Both the position numbers and the translations under genes were made by a program. A DNA stretch of 64,000 bases, taken from Epiperipatus broadwayi. Taxonomy: Eukaryota; Onychophora; Udeonychophora; Euonychophora; Peripatidae. The notes beneath the pieces were generated by a model, which worked only from the letters and a program-made list of their open reading frames with translations, did not search any database and was not told the origin of the DNA. The DNA lies in assembly GCA_028023455.1 (NCBI GenBank), contig JAQFVV010012434.1, positions 6,478,264 through 6,542,263 of the forward strand. Reading direction: 5' to 3'. Below, piece after piece: positions 10,674-22,000 of the stretch (positions are counted from its first letter, which is position 1; every line of letters begins with the position of its first letter).

Positions 10674-12936
10674 CTGATAACTCCTGCAACATTTCCTGTA
10701 GCTCTAAAGCATTATTTGCAAAAACAACTACATCATCTGCAAAATCTAAATGACTTAAATAATCTCCATTTACTTTCACTCCTTTAGCTTCCCATTTTAA
10801 TCCACAAAATACTTCTTGCAGCACTGCTGTAAAAAGTTTTGGAGATATGGAGTCACCCTGTCTTACACCCTTTTCAATGTTGATTTTCCTACTATCATTA
10901 TGTAATCTAATTGTTGCTGTTGCATTTTTATAAATATTCTTCAAAATATGACAATATCCTGGATCTACACCTTGATGATCCAATGCTTTAATCACTGAAG
11001 AAATGTTTATAGAATCAAATGCCTTTTCATAGTCTACAAATCCTAAGCATAATGGCAACTCATATTCATTTGTCCTTTCTATAATTTCTCTCAATACCTG
11101 GATATGATCTACTGTACTAAAACCACTTTTAAATCCAGCTTGTTCTCTTGGTTGGTGGAAATCCAGTGTTTTCTGTAGACGAGTTGTAATTATCTTAGTA
11201 AAAATTTTGTATAAAACTGATAAAAGACTGATAGGTCTGTAATTTCTAATATCTTCTTTATCACCTTTTTTAAATATTAATATTAATACTGCATTCTTCC
11301 AATCATCTGGTACATCTTTATCATTTAGACATTTGGTATATAACTTTGCTAAAAAATTTTCTATTTCTTCACCTGCTTCTTTTAATATATCAATTACAAT
11401 TCCATCATTACCTGGAGCCTTCCCTTTCTTCATAAATTTAATTGCATGTCTCACTTCCTCATTCAAAATTCTGGGCAATTCGGAAGATATAATAGGTATA
11501 GGAGGCACTTGTTCTTTATTACTATATAATTCTTGATAGAAGTCTTCTACACATTTTATGATGTCATCTCTCTTTTTAGTAATAATGCCATTTTTTTTTC
11601 TTATTGCAGATATAAATTTCCTACCAATACCAAAATGTTGTTTTACACTCTTTAGACTTTTATTCTCTTCTACAGCTTTCCTTGCTAGTTCACAATTATA
11701 CTTTCTTATATCATTTTCAACTCTTTTCCGCACCATTTTACAAAATTCGAGATATTCAATCTTTTTTAATGCATCATTGTTGTATATCCTCATATTCCTT
11801 CTTTTCTTCATAAATTCTCTAGTCTCAGTAGAAATTTTATTGGTCAATTGCTGCTTTTTTCTACCAGCTATCTTTGTTGCAGTTTTTAAAAGTGTATCGC
11901 TTATTTTCCTATTAATGTCATTCAAATCTGAATCATGTTCAAAATCTACTAATACTTGAAACCGATTTGTAAGTTCTAATTTAAATTCATTAGAATGTTT
12001 CTGAAGATTAGGAATATCAACTGTAAATATTGTTTTTCTTAATAATTTTTGTCTCTCTAGTTTTGCATTAACATGTATCTTACATCTTACTAATCGATGA
12101 TCACTTCCTGTGTTAAATTTATTAAGAACATTACAATCTTGAAATATGTATTTTCTGTTAGTCAAAATATAATCCAATTCTGCTGTACCTTCATTTGGAT
12201 GCTTCCATGTCCATTTCCTTTTAACATTTTTCTCAAAAAAAGAATTCATAATATAAAGTTTTTCTTTTTCTGCAAACTCCACAAGTCTATGTCCTCTCTC
12301 ATTTCTATTACCATAACCAAAATTACCTACAGCATTTTCATCTTTCATTTGTTTACCAATTCTAGCATTAAAGTCTCCCATAACAATTTTAAAATGTTGT
12401 TTACTCTGATCAAAAGCCTTTTGTACATCCATATAAAAATCTTCTATAACTTCATCACTATGAGAACTTGTTGGGGCATAAACCTGAATTATCTGCATTT
12501 GGTATCTGCTATTAAGTTGTAAAACTAATCTTGCCACTCTGTCTGATACACCATCAATCTCCACAATGTTATTCTTCCATTTTTTATTTATAATGAATCC
12601 TACTCCACTTGTATTTCCAATATTTGTGCCTTTATAGTAGAGTATATGTCCACTTTTTAAATCAATTGTTTCTTCACCTTTTCTTCTAACTTCACAAAGT
12701 CCAATAATGTCCCATTTAATATAAGACAGTTCTTCTTCTAACTCTTGCAATCTTCCTTCACTTGAAAGTGATCTGCAGTTGTAAGTACCTAAATAAAAAG
12801 TCGTCATCAAATGGCAGCCTGAGTCCGCAATCAGGGGATTCTTAGCACCCTCCGCCTTTGGCCACCAACCGCTGCCTTGGTTGGTGACTTTACAGCCTCC
12901 TGGGAATAAGGGCCATGATTTATTTTTGTCTGTCAT
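10645..12936 (-). CDS. RTE endonuclease/reverse transcriptase, 763 aa, truncated by frameshift
   Basis: The start is the ATG at 12936 (MTDKNKSWPLFPGG), shared with copy 5. Residues about 45-285 form an APE-type endonuclease that nicks target DNA: N53 in YNCRS, E82 in CEVRRKG, D188/N190 in GDFNA, D279/H280 in SDHRLV. Residues about 480-750 form the reverse transcriptase: KGKAPGNDG, NYRPISLLS, motif A FVDYEKAFD (D635), motif B GVRQGDSISPKLF, and motif C FADD (732-735). All catalytic residues are present. The frame then ends early, at DESRTKDKC, because 8 bases are missing compared with copies 2 and 3. Only one lesion in about 3 kb implies recent mobility. Confidence 0.9.
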   Translation of the reverse strand: MTDKNKSWPLFPGGCKVTNQGSGWWPKAEGAKNPLIADSGCHLMTTFYLGTYNCRSLSSEGRLQELEEELSYIKWDIIGLCEVRRKGEETIDLKSGHILYYKGTNIGNTSGVGFIINKKWKNNIVEIDGVSDRVARLVLQLNSRYQMQIIQVYAPTSSHSDEVIEDFYMDVQKAFDQSKQHFKIVMGDFNARIGKQMKDENAVGNFGYGNRNERGHRLVEFAEKEKLYIMNSFFEKNVKRKWTWKHPNEGTAELDYILTNRKYIFQDCNVLNKFNTGSDHRLVRCKIHVNAKLERQKLLRKTIFTVDIPNLQKHSNEFKLELTNRFQVLVDFEHDSDLNDINRKISDTLLKTATKIAGRKKQQLTNKISTETREFMKKRRNMRIYNNDALKKIEYLEFCKMVRKRVENDIRKYNCELARKAVEENKSLKSVKQHFGIGRKFISAIRKKNGIITKKRDDIIKCVEDFYQELYSNKEQVPPIPIISSELPRILNEEVRHAIKFMKKGKAPGNDGIVIDILKEAGEEIENFLAKLYTKCLNDKDVPDDWKNAVLILIFKKGDKEDIRNYRPISLLSVLYKIFTKIITTRLQKTLDFHQPREQAGFKSGFSTVDHIQVLREIIERTNEYELPLCLGFVDYEKAFDSINISSVIKALDHQGVDPGYCHILKNIYKNATATIRLHNDSRKINIEKGVRQGDSISPKLFTAVLQEVFCGLKWEAKGVKVNGDYLSHLDFADDVVVFANNALELQEMLQELSDESRTKDKC

Positions 12937-13202
12937 GATTGTATATATTGAAAAAATATTCTTAAACTCGGAGGTAAAAAGCCAATAAACTCACCACGCT
13001 GGCTAATGCGTGTTGGTGAGCAGCCCATCCATGTTCGTATACTATATGAATAATCACATAGTAATAACAGCTGAAATGACAAGAACGTATGGAGTGGACA
13101 TTAGGAATTTGCCCTGTTCGGTTCCTTTAAGGCCTCCAAGAGGAATCAAAGGGTCTCCTTTCAGTTAATAGCAAACTCCTTTCTGCAGCCGTCCATGATC
13201 AT

Positions 13203-14315
13203 ACTATATTATATTTGATATAACAAATACTTGGAATGAAACAATCACTAAATTAAAGTATTTGCTCTAATTTTTATTGAATATTCTATTACTCATTACC
13301 TACATATAATTCTATTTGTAAAAAAAAAAATCTTAACTGAGCAAATGAAAATAAAACTAATATAATATGTATGTATTATTAATTAATTAAACAATATATT
13401 TTAGCATTATTAACAATTGTTTTTAAAAAGCAAGTATTGTAGATGTTGTGTTAGATACACTTTAGTATTCTTTATATTTCTTCAAAGGAAACCAATCATT
13501 TAATTTTTTTTATTTTTTATAATACTATTCTTAACTTCAGGTTATTTATTTTCAAATTATATAATGATAATAATTATATAATCAAAATTGCATGTATATT
13601 TATATGCATTACTACAGATAATTCTGATTTTTGTGTAGTCCAATTTTATCTTCCTGCTACATTTCTTTTCTTTAAAAATAATCTTTATTATATTCATGTA
13701 AGAAGAAAAAATACAGCTTTTTTTGATCCAGAAGTAATAATGCTTATTTAACAACAAAAAAAAGTTTCAACATAATTATATATACTAATCTGTATTTTTT
13801 TATTTAATGTCTTATATTTACTGGACTTATTAAAGTCTTTGCATTGGTCATTGCACAAACTGCATTGTCATACAGTATGGATGGAACTTTTAACTTTTAG
13901 ATGACTACTTATTTACCAGTGAATGTATTTGTAGATTACCATAGTTTCCTCTTCAAAAATAAAATATGCATCTTGATTTAAGCAGTGATTCAATCCAAAT
14001 TTTTCTTTTCTTATTTTTTTATTATTCTCATTTGTAATATTTTTAGTGATAAGTTTTTTCAAATAATTTTGTGCTGATTAAGGTTTATTCTCTAAAAAAT
14101 TAAGCACTTTAATTATCCTAAATTAAACTAAAAAGAGTAAAACTAACTCATCTATTTTTTTTTTTTCAAAATTACAAAATAGTAATTAAAATATCATCAA
14201 AAATGGAAAGAAGTTTAATCCATTATACTGCCTTTTCATATAGTTAAATAAATCATATGATATAAAATTAAATATATTTATATAATAGCAATAATTGCAT
14301 ATATATAATAACAAT
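13203..14315. other. Mlx intron, AT-rich
   Basis: No recognisable gene or repeat; open frames are low complexity. Confidence 0.5.
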
Positions 14316-14905
14316 TGCCCTTTTCAGTATTGTGTTAGAACTATTTTACAATTTCATGTGATGATGATGTGATGTGACGTGATGTATTGTGGCTTCTCCT
14401 AAACGAAGTCAAGAATATCTCAGAAATTATGCCCAGATAAAGCTGTTAGCCACTTTATTTTCCATTCCCCACTCTAAATTTTCCCATATTCTGCTCCATC
14501 CTATTTCCACAACATAATCTTTGTCAACTCTATAACCTTTATATCTAAATCCCCTTTATCTTTTCCCAAACCCAGCATAAAAAACAATAATTCACTTTCT
14601 GTATAATCACTTTTTTCATATTTATTCTTCCATAACTTCATTATATGTACCCTTTCTGTGATGTGATGCATACATAGCGACATCTATCGCTTTTATATAA
14701 AATTAATTAGAACCTATTATAATAACAATACAATATCTACATTGCATACATAGCGACATCTATCGCTTTTATATAAAATTAATTAAAACCTCTCATTGTT
14801 ATAATACGTTCTAATTAATTTTATATAAAAGAGATAGATGTTGCTATGTGTGCAATGTAGATTGAAATTGTAAAATAGTTCCAAAATATGGAAAAGAGCA
14901 AAAAA
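14316..14905. mobile_element. Inverted-repeat element disrupted by an insertion
   Basis: The outer arms AGAACTATTTTACAATTT (about 14337) and AAATTGTAAAATAGTTCC (about 14865) are inverted. The inner arm GCGACATCTATCGCTTTTAT, followed by AAAATTAATT, occurs twice in direct orientation (14677 and 14752) and once inverted (14812-14850). The left arm is interrupted at 14357-14668 by unrelated sequence. It is probably a MITE; no target duplication was seen. Confidence 0.6.
14357..14668 (-). mobile_element. Short retroposon-like insertion with TGATG-rich ends
   Basis: About 310 bp inserted into the left arm of the inverted-repeat element. It is bounded by ATGTGATGATGATGTGATG at the low end and GTGATGTGATG at the high end. 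Read on the - strand it holds a 60-codon open stretch and ends in CAC/CAT-type repeats, like the microsatellite tail of a truncated LINE. The family is not identified. Confidence 0.4.
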
Positions 14906-15809
14906 AAAAAAAAATCAATATTTACCAAAAGAGCTTTTATGTAGTTATGTTTTATGTAGTTTTATTGTTATTATATATATACAATTATTGCTGTTATATA
15001 AAGATATTTTATTTTATATTGCATTCTATGATTTAATTAAAATATATATATAAAACAAAACTGATTTACTTATTTTCATAAATTAGTAATAAAAAAAAAA
15101 TAAAAAACATGCTTTTAATTTTTAATAGAAAACTGATTTTAATACCTCATGTTATTTTAGTTTTAGTATTTTCAAAGTAAAAGTACACAATCTTTACTTT
15201 TAAACAATAAATCAACTCTGTAAATCATCCAATATGGTAAACCAACAGCAATTTCCCATTTTAATTCTATTTACTATAAGTTCGAGTAATTAATGAATGC
15301 CACGTACTTTATTGCATTTAAATCTATCCTCGGACTTGATTTTGGCTTTAGTTTTTATTGGTGAACCTTTGAGACTCAAAGTTGGAAGTAATAAGTCAAG
15401 CATTTAACAATACCTTTCAAGTAGATTTTTTTGAATTTGTAAGGGTTAGGTGGATTCTAATTTCAGGTATAACTTCATTGCATCCAATTTTGAGGCAATA
15501 ATAAAGACAAAAGGTAGAAATTATTCTGAGAATAGTGATGTAATGGCAATGGTTCTAGAATGGAAATTATTGTTGGGTTCTTTTATTTTTACTCTTTTTA
15601 TTTTATTGATTCACATTGAAATTATACATGCATAGTTTATTTTGTCCACAAAAGTTGAACCATTTCCCATATAATTTGTTATCTTTTTTTCCTCATAATT
15701 TTGTCAAATCATGAAAAACATAACCTATATTTAAAAAAAATTATTATATTATTTGAAATTAGTAGATTATCTTTTTTTTTTTTGTACTTAAGTATTACTT
15801 AAAATGTAT

Positions 15810-16785
15810 ATACTTTTTAATGTTATATATAGAGTTAGCAAAACAAACTCTTAACAAGCTTTAAGAATACCCTCAACCCCAGACCGGTTTCTGCATCTAG
15901 CGTTGTCAGTGAGGCGTTAGGATATTCATTAGATTAAAAATACTAGTACTAGCCCAGCACTTTATCTAATGTATAACTATTGAGAAGAAAATCTGAAACC
16001 TTCAGACATCTATATGTCTAAAAATCCAGCTATCTAACTCAAATAGCCATATGGGACTGAACTAAGTTCAGATACACCATGTATTAATAGCTCTAGCAAT
16101 ATAAAATCACCAAAGTCTTAGTAGCAAAAAATAAATTGATAAAAAAATCAAGTCAGATGTCACATGACCTAATTTTAATAAAGCTTGTGTTTACAAATGT
16201 TATATATAGAGTTCGCAAAACAAACTCTTAACAAGCTTTGAGAATACCCTCAACCCCAGACCGGTTTCTGCATCTAGCGTCGTCAGTGAGGTGTTAGGAT
16301 ATTCATTAGATTAAAAATACTAGTACTAGCCCAGCACTTTATCTAATGTATAACTATTGAGAAGAAAATCTGAAACCTTCAGACATCTATATGTCTAAAA
16401 ATCCAGATATCAAACTCAAATAGCCATATGGGACTGAACTAAGTTCAGATACACCATATATTAATAGCTCTAGCAATATAAAATTGCCAAAGCCTTAGTA
16501 GCTGGATTTTTAGACATATAGATGTCTGAAGGTTTCAGATTTCCTTCTCAATAGTTATACATTAGATAAAGTGCTGGGCTAGTACTAGTATTTTTAATCT
16601 AATGAATATCCTAATACCTCACTGAGATGCTAGATGCAGAAACCGGTCTGGGGTTGAGGGTATTCTCAAAGCTTGTTAAGAGTTTGCTTTGCGAACTCTA
16701 GATATAATATTTGTAAACACGAGCTTTATTAAAATTAGGTCATGTGACATCTGACTTGATTTTTTTATCAAAATACTTTTTAATG
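15810..16785. mobile_element. Three-armed foldback element
   Basis: Unit A (15823-16197) is followed by a direct copy B (16198 onward). An inverted arm (16501-16770) is complementary to 16137-16405, with a loop of about 95 bases. Markers are ACCCCAGACCGGTTTCTGC in A and B, and GCAGAAACCGGTCTGGGGT inverted. The whole is flanked by a 13-bp direct repeat ATACTTTTTAATG (15810-15822 and 16773-16785), a possible target duplication. The arms differ by only a few bases, so the structure is recent. No coding capacity. Confidence 0.75.
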
Positions 16786-17848
16786 AATCATCATCATCAT
16801 CAACCATTATCAATCCACTGCAAGATGAAGGTCTCTCCAAGTTTAATCCATCTTATCCGATCTTTAGCTTCTCTTCTCCACAACACCCCTGCACATTTTC
16901 TTATTTCATCCATCCATCTCACATGTGGTCTCTTTCTGGGTCTTTTACAATCTCTTGGAATCCAGTTTAAAATTTCAATTGTCCATCTATTATCATCTCT
17001 TCTAGCAATATGTCCAGCCCAACTCCATTTCAATCTTTTAATTTTTTCAATAAGGTCAGTAACACCTGTTTGTTGTCTTACCCATACATTGTGTTTTCGA
17101 TCTCTTCTTGTTACTCCCAACATACATCTCTCCATACTCCTTTGAGTGGTCTGAAGTCTTTGTATTGCTCTTCTATTAAGTGTCCAAGTCTCAGATCCAT
17201 AAGTAAGAACTGGTAAAACACATTTGTTAAAAACCATCCTTTTCAAACACATAGGCATATTTCCTTTTAGTATCAAGTTATTTCTACCAAAAGCACTCCA
17301 ACCAAGTTTAATTCTATGATTAATTTCCTCCATTATGTTTCCATCTGTATTAATAATCTGACCAAGGTATTTGCAACTGTTAACTTCTTCTAATTCTTCA
17401 TAATCAATCTTTATTTTCATAATTTGAGCAAATCGATTAAACATTACTTTAGTCTTTTTAACATTCATCTTTAGTCCTACTTTTCTACTTTCATCTGCTA
17501 ACTCCTGCAACATTTCCTGCAGCTCTGAAGCATTATTTGCAAAAACAACTACATCATCTGCGAAATCTAAATGACTTAAATACTCCATTTACTTTCACTC
17601 CTTTAGTTTCCCATTTTAATCCACAAAATACTTCTTGCAGCACAGCTGTAAAGAGTTTTGGAGATATGGAGTCACCTTGTCTTACACCTTTCTCAATGTT
17701 GATTTTTCCAGTATCATTATGTAATCTAATTGTTGCTGTTGCATTTTTATAAATATTCTTTAAAATATGACAATATCCTGGATCTATACCTTGATGATCC
17801 AATGCTTTAATCACTGAAGAAATGTGTATAGAATCGAATGCCTTCATT
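16786..17848 (-). mobile_element. 5'-truncated RTE LINE (RTE-2)
   Basis: The 3' end (ATCATCATCATCATCAACC on the + strand) directly abuts the foldback at 16785. The 5' end is cut within RT motif A (FDSI). The frame is broken once near 17575 by a 2-base loss, giving two partial frames (16800-17588 and 17554-17847). Retained parts are motif B GVRQGDSISPKLF, FADD, YLGQIINTDG and the SWAGHIARRDDNRW C-terminus. It keeps SRKVGLK, that is, it lacks the 8-nt deletion of RTE-1. It shares YEELEE and the GEYLS-type sequence with RTE-3, so it belongs to a different subfamily. Confidence 0.9.
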
Positions 17849-18199
17849 CACAAATATAATCTAGTCACATCACAATTAATCATTTCCATTATTTATAAAT
17901 CACAGCATTATATATAGAAATCAATTTTTTTTTTAATATAGAGTTGAAACTTATATGGGAACACAAGCATTTTCTAGAAAGTTTAATTGAAATATGATGA
18001 TGTTTTGATGCTCAAAATGCAGATGTTATAAATTTCAGATCCATGGATATTTAAAATTTCCATTACTACCTTTTGTTTTACTAAATAATTTATTTTAGAG
18101 AAAATGGATTTTTATATATTATAATTATTGATTTTTAATACAATAAAATAATTATTTATAAGATACTATGGAATTTTCATCAATTCTTGTTGATTATAT

Positions 18200-21100
18200 A
18201 AAATATATTTCTCTAGAATAATATATCTTCTGTTTAATTTTTGTAATCTTCTCCAGGCACATCCTATATTGAATTATTGGAATCTTTCCACCTTATCAAT
18301 AACTATTCTTTTATTTATTATCATTTGTTTATCAAGCAAGAAACATATTTAAGAAGCATTAATATTTTTTCTATTTTTTAGTGGACAACATTCACATTCG
18401 TAGAGATTCACAAAAGAATTAACATATCTTGAACAATTTTGATTTTTGTTTTTAAAGATATGTGACCATTTAAAAAAATTTTTTCAGACTTTTCATTTTG
18501 TCTTTAACCCTCTTAATTTGTGATAAACCTCTTGATTGCTGTATCCTTCATTGTTGAGTAATTCAAGCTTGCAAAAATTGTTAATTCTATGTCTGATGCA
18601 CGTGATTCAGTTTTAAAATCAGCAAATATTTTTGTTATTGCTTTCTTTGTCTTCTTTACATGTTTTCATAATTATAAGCTTTACAATCCTTTTGATCATT
18701 TTTATTTTTTATGGTTGTTTGATAATACCTAAAATTTTCTTAAGACTTATTCATAATTAATTTTTTTTCATTTTTACATTTTAGTTTTAGTCACTTTTAT
18801 TTAAATCCAAAATTTCAAATCAATTTGCCATGTTATTCTTAAAAGTAATAGTTATGTTTTTTTAGTTATAATTGAAGGATTGAACAAATTACTAGTTCAT
18901 TTTCAGTTTCATCAAAAGTTTAACTATAAATAATTTTTGATTTCTTCCACAATCTTTTTCTGCCATTTTTTAATATTAAGACTGAAATCTTGCATATTTG
19001 GGCATCATGCATTAAATTAATTTGGTTTCTGTGAATTTCATTTAGCAAAAAAATAATTAAGTGGGTTTGTTACTTGTGAGTTCATATGAAATTGAGCAAC
19101 AGTGATAGAATTGAGTTGCAATTCATGGCCTTTGAACTCTATAGAAATTGCCATTGAATCATGCAAGTCATTTGATCTAGTGATATCCATATATATAGTA
19201 ATTCATTCGATTATTTATTTAGCTAGACCTTAATTTAGTCATATGATTAGTGCCATTTGTTTTAGTGTTTAGATCAGGAATATTGATTGTATGGTATTTA
19301 ATGTTGCTTCACTAATGTGTGGATATATCCATAGTCATTTTTCGGATTCATGGGTTTTCTTTAGACAACTTAATTATTAACAAAATATCATAAAGGAACC
19401 TGTAGAGATTCCAACCAGGAGATAAATACACTAGTGGGTTTTATTTAATACTTCAATTTTTCTATTATAGCCATAAGTTTGACAGTAATAACTATGTGGT
19501 ATTTGGTTTGTATTTGCCCACATTTATAACAACTATAGGTTGACCTAAATTGGTTAATGAGATGCTAGTTACTTCCTGAAATATCAAATCCAGCTGGCTT
19601 TATTATTCGATCCAGAAAAAAGAAATTATTTGGAATCTCGTAAGAATTCTTTTGATTGAAAATCATAAAAAGGAATCTTGATTTGAATCTTGGAGAGATG
19701 ATTATATCTTTTCAACAATTTTGTATACATTTTGTGTGAGGCAATTTCTCTTTTGATATCTAATGGCAGAATACATGGATGAATAAAAAGCCATTGTAAA
19801 GGAGTAGACTTAATTGGGACAGTAATATTTTTCTTTGGTAATATTTATTTGAATGTCTGGTATTTTAGTGTAAGAATTTTTTCTCTAAGAAGGGGACTTA
19901 ATATTCATCAGCAGAATATATTAATGCTTGCAAGAAAAATCAAAAAAGTGCTAGCCAGCTTTCCAAGGAGGTTATTCCTAGAAATTAATTTTGATCTGAT
20001 TTTAGATAAATAAGAAAAATAAGTTAAACTACACTCCAAGGTTACTCCTAAATAGCATGGGATAGAATCATATTTCAGACTATTATTACAAAAAGTTATA
20101 TTCAGAATTCAAGGCGATTTCCTACTGTTTAGATGAAAAATTGAATGTTTATTTTTATTGGATTAGAAATAAGACCCCATTCTTTGAAAAATAGTTCCAA
20201 TTTTTTTTATATCAAGATTTTTTTATTTCAGAAAAGTCTTTTTTGGAACTCGAAGCAATATTATCCCCATAGATGAATTTCTTACATTCTGTTTTGGTAA
20301 GCTCACTGATGAATATACCATATTAAATAAAGTAGGTGAGAAAATTGAACCTAAAAGAGATGTGTTCTGTAAAATCTTGTACACACTATGATTATCACTT
20401 AGTGTCATCTGAACTTTTTTTTTTTGGAGAACATTTAGGCAAATAAATTGGTAGTTTATCTGCATTTAAGAGCCTTTTCAATATGAGTTATTAAAGATAA
20501 AACTTGTTCACACCACCTTTTTTTTGGATTAAAATCAGCTTGTTCTTTAGTAAGTTGGCTCTCAACTATTGGAAAAATTCTTGTTAATATGATTTTTTCA
20601 AAAACTTGTAGGGAACACATAATAATGATATTAGGTGATAGTTTTTTGGGTCATTACTGTTTTTTGTTTGATTTTAAGATTGCTAGTTTTGCTTGTGCAC
20701 CAAATTTTTGGAATTTTTCCTGTATGAATAATGTTACTGAATAATTTTGCCAATCATGCTTTGGCTTTAGGTCCTAAATTTTTAGAAACTCTGGAAGTAT
20801 GCTTTTTGCTCCTGGGGCTTTGCCTGATTAAAAAAGTCAAGGGCAAGTTGGAATTCATCATAATCTATGGTTTTATCAGATTAATATTATAGGAACATTG
20901 TAAAAGAAATGCTTGCAATTCTGTTCTAATGATGCATTTCCTCATTTTATCAATCTTCAGTGTAGAAGTCTGTTATATAAGATTGGAAACCTGATCAACA
21001 GTGATAGTAGTGATTCTTTTAAGTGTACTTTTATATTTACCAAGCTTTCATAAAAATGCCTAGAAGCCTTAGGACTAAATCTTGTAAAGTTTTATTTCTT

Positions 21101-22000
21101 TATGATCTCTATTTATGTTTTTTTTTAAGCATCATCCAGTGATTTATAAATTTGTCAGCAATTTCCAGATCTTTGGTAATCAAAAATTGGCTATAAAATG
21201 CATACTATTTTATCCCAATCCAGAATGAATTGCTTATGATATCCAAGGGATTGGATTCTTTGACAGCTTATATTAAGTTTGTTAAACATATAGCAAGAGA
21301 GATATTGTTCAAAATAGTTCATTTCACTTCTTAAATTTTATCTTGGAACAGGACAGCTTTCAACTACAGGGAGCTGATTCCAAGAGTGATTAGACTTGAT
21401 TTATATTGGTTATGGGGAAAATGATTTAATATCAGTAATTCATCAGATAAACTATTTTTTACTCAGTCTATCTGAATAGAATTCTTCCTTTTTGTTTGAC
21501 ATTATAAAGTATGTTTGTGTTGTTTATTTCCATTCATTCTATGAGTTGACAACTTGCTTGATCCTAATTTATATAATCTCAAAATCTACTAAGCGAATTG
21601 AAATCTCTTATAAATTCATAATTGTAAGATCTGGAAGTGGACAGTAGGGCCAATTTGTGTTCGGATTGTAAACATTGCATCTATAAAAATTATCCATTAG
21701 AAGGGTAATTGCAATATCATTTGAACTTATCTTCAGTACAAGTTGTTTACTTTACAAGATAATTTGAAACAAAAGTTGCTATATCATGTTTTGAATTCAT
21801 TCTATCATTAATTGATGTAAATCCAGCAATTTAAAAAAGAGATGCATTATTAGAAAGAGTCTCTTGAAGTACAATTATATAAATATTGTGTTAAACAGTT
21901 AATTTGTAGGGATCTCCATTTTTAATTTTGATATACCCGAAATGTTAAGTTGAAGTAATTTTATTGTATTTCCTAGGTGAAGAGAAAGTCACCCTATCCG
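18200..22000 (-). pseudogene. Fossil Jockey-like LINE
   Basis: Read on the - strand with many stops and shifts. Endonuclease traces at about 21560-21760: CNVYNPNTNWPYCPLP, then (after a shift) RDFNS and DQASCQLIE, matching NVYKPP...GDFNS...DxNGxxLxEW. Reverse-transcriptase traces at 20215-20660: DPKNYHLISLLCVPYKF, then QLTKEQADF-like text, then FISELTKTECKKFIYGDNIA, which corresponds to a YADD box decayed to YGDN. This pattern is typical of Jockey-type LINEs of arthropods. The outer limits are uncertain. It is far older than the RTE copies. Confidence 0.65.

Larger units (their letters stand above)
9970..13202 (-). mobile_element. Full-length RTE-clade LINE (RTE-1)
   Basis: A complete RTE-type retrotransposon in antisense to Mlx. 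The element body is about 9982-13190 with a 12-bp target duplication GTCCATGATCAT at 9970-9981 and 13191-13202. The 3' end (low coordinates) finishes in short GAT/TGA-type repeats directly after the stop codon, as RTE elements do. The total of about 3.2 kb is the usual RTE length. It encodes an APE-type endonuclease followed by reverse transcriptase, intact except for one 8-nt deletion that splits the frame. It is the youngest-looking of five copies here (others at 16.8-17.8, 30.4-32.2, 43.6-46.8 and 60.7-63.8 kb). Confidence 0.93.

Noticed and set aside
10197-12522. Several + strand open frames of 60-140 codons
   Set aside because: They are antisense shadows of the RTE coding sequence on the - strand.
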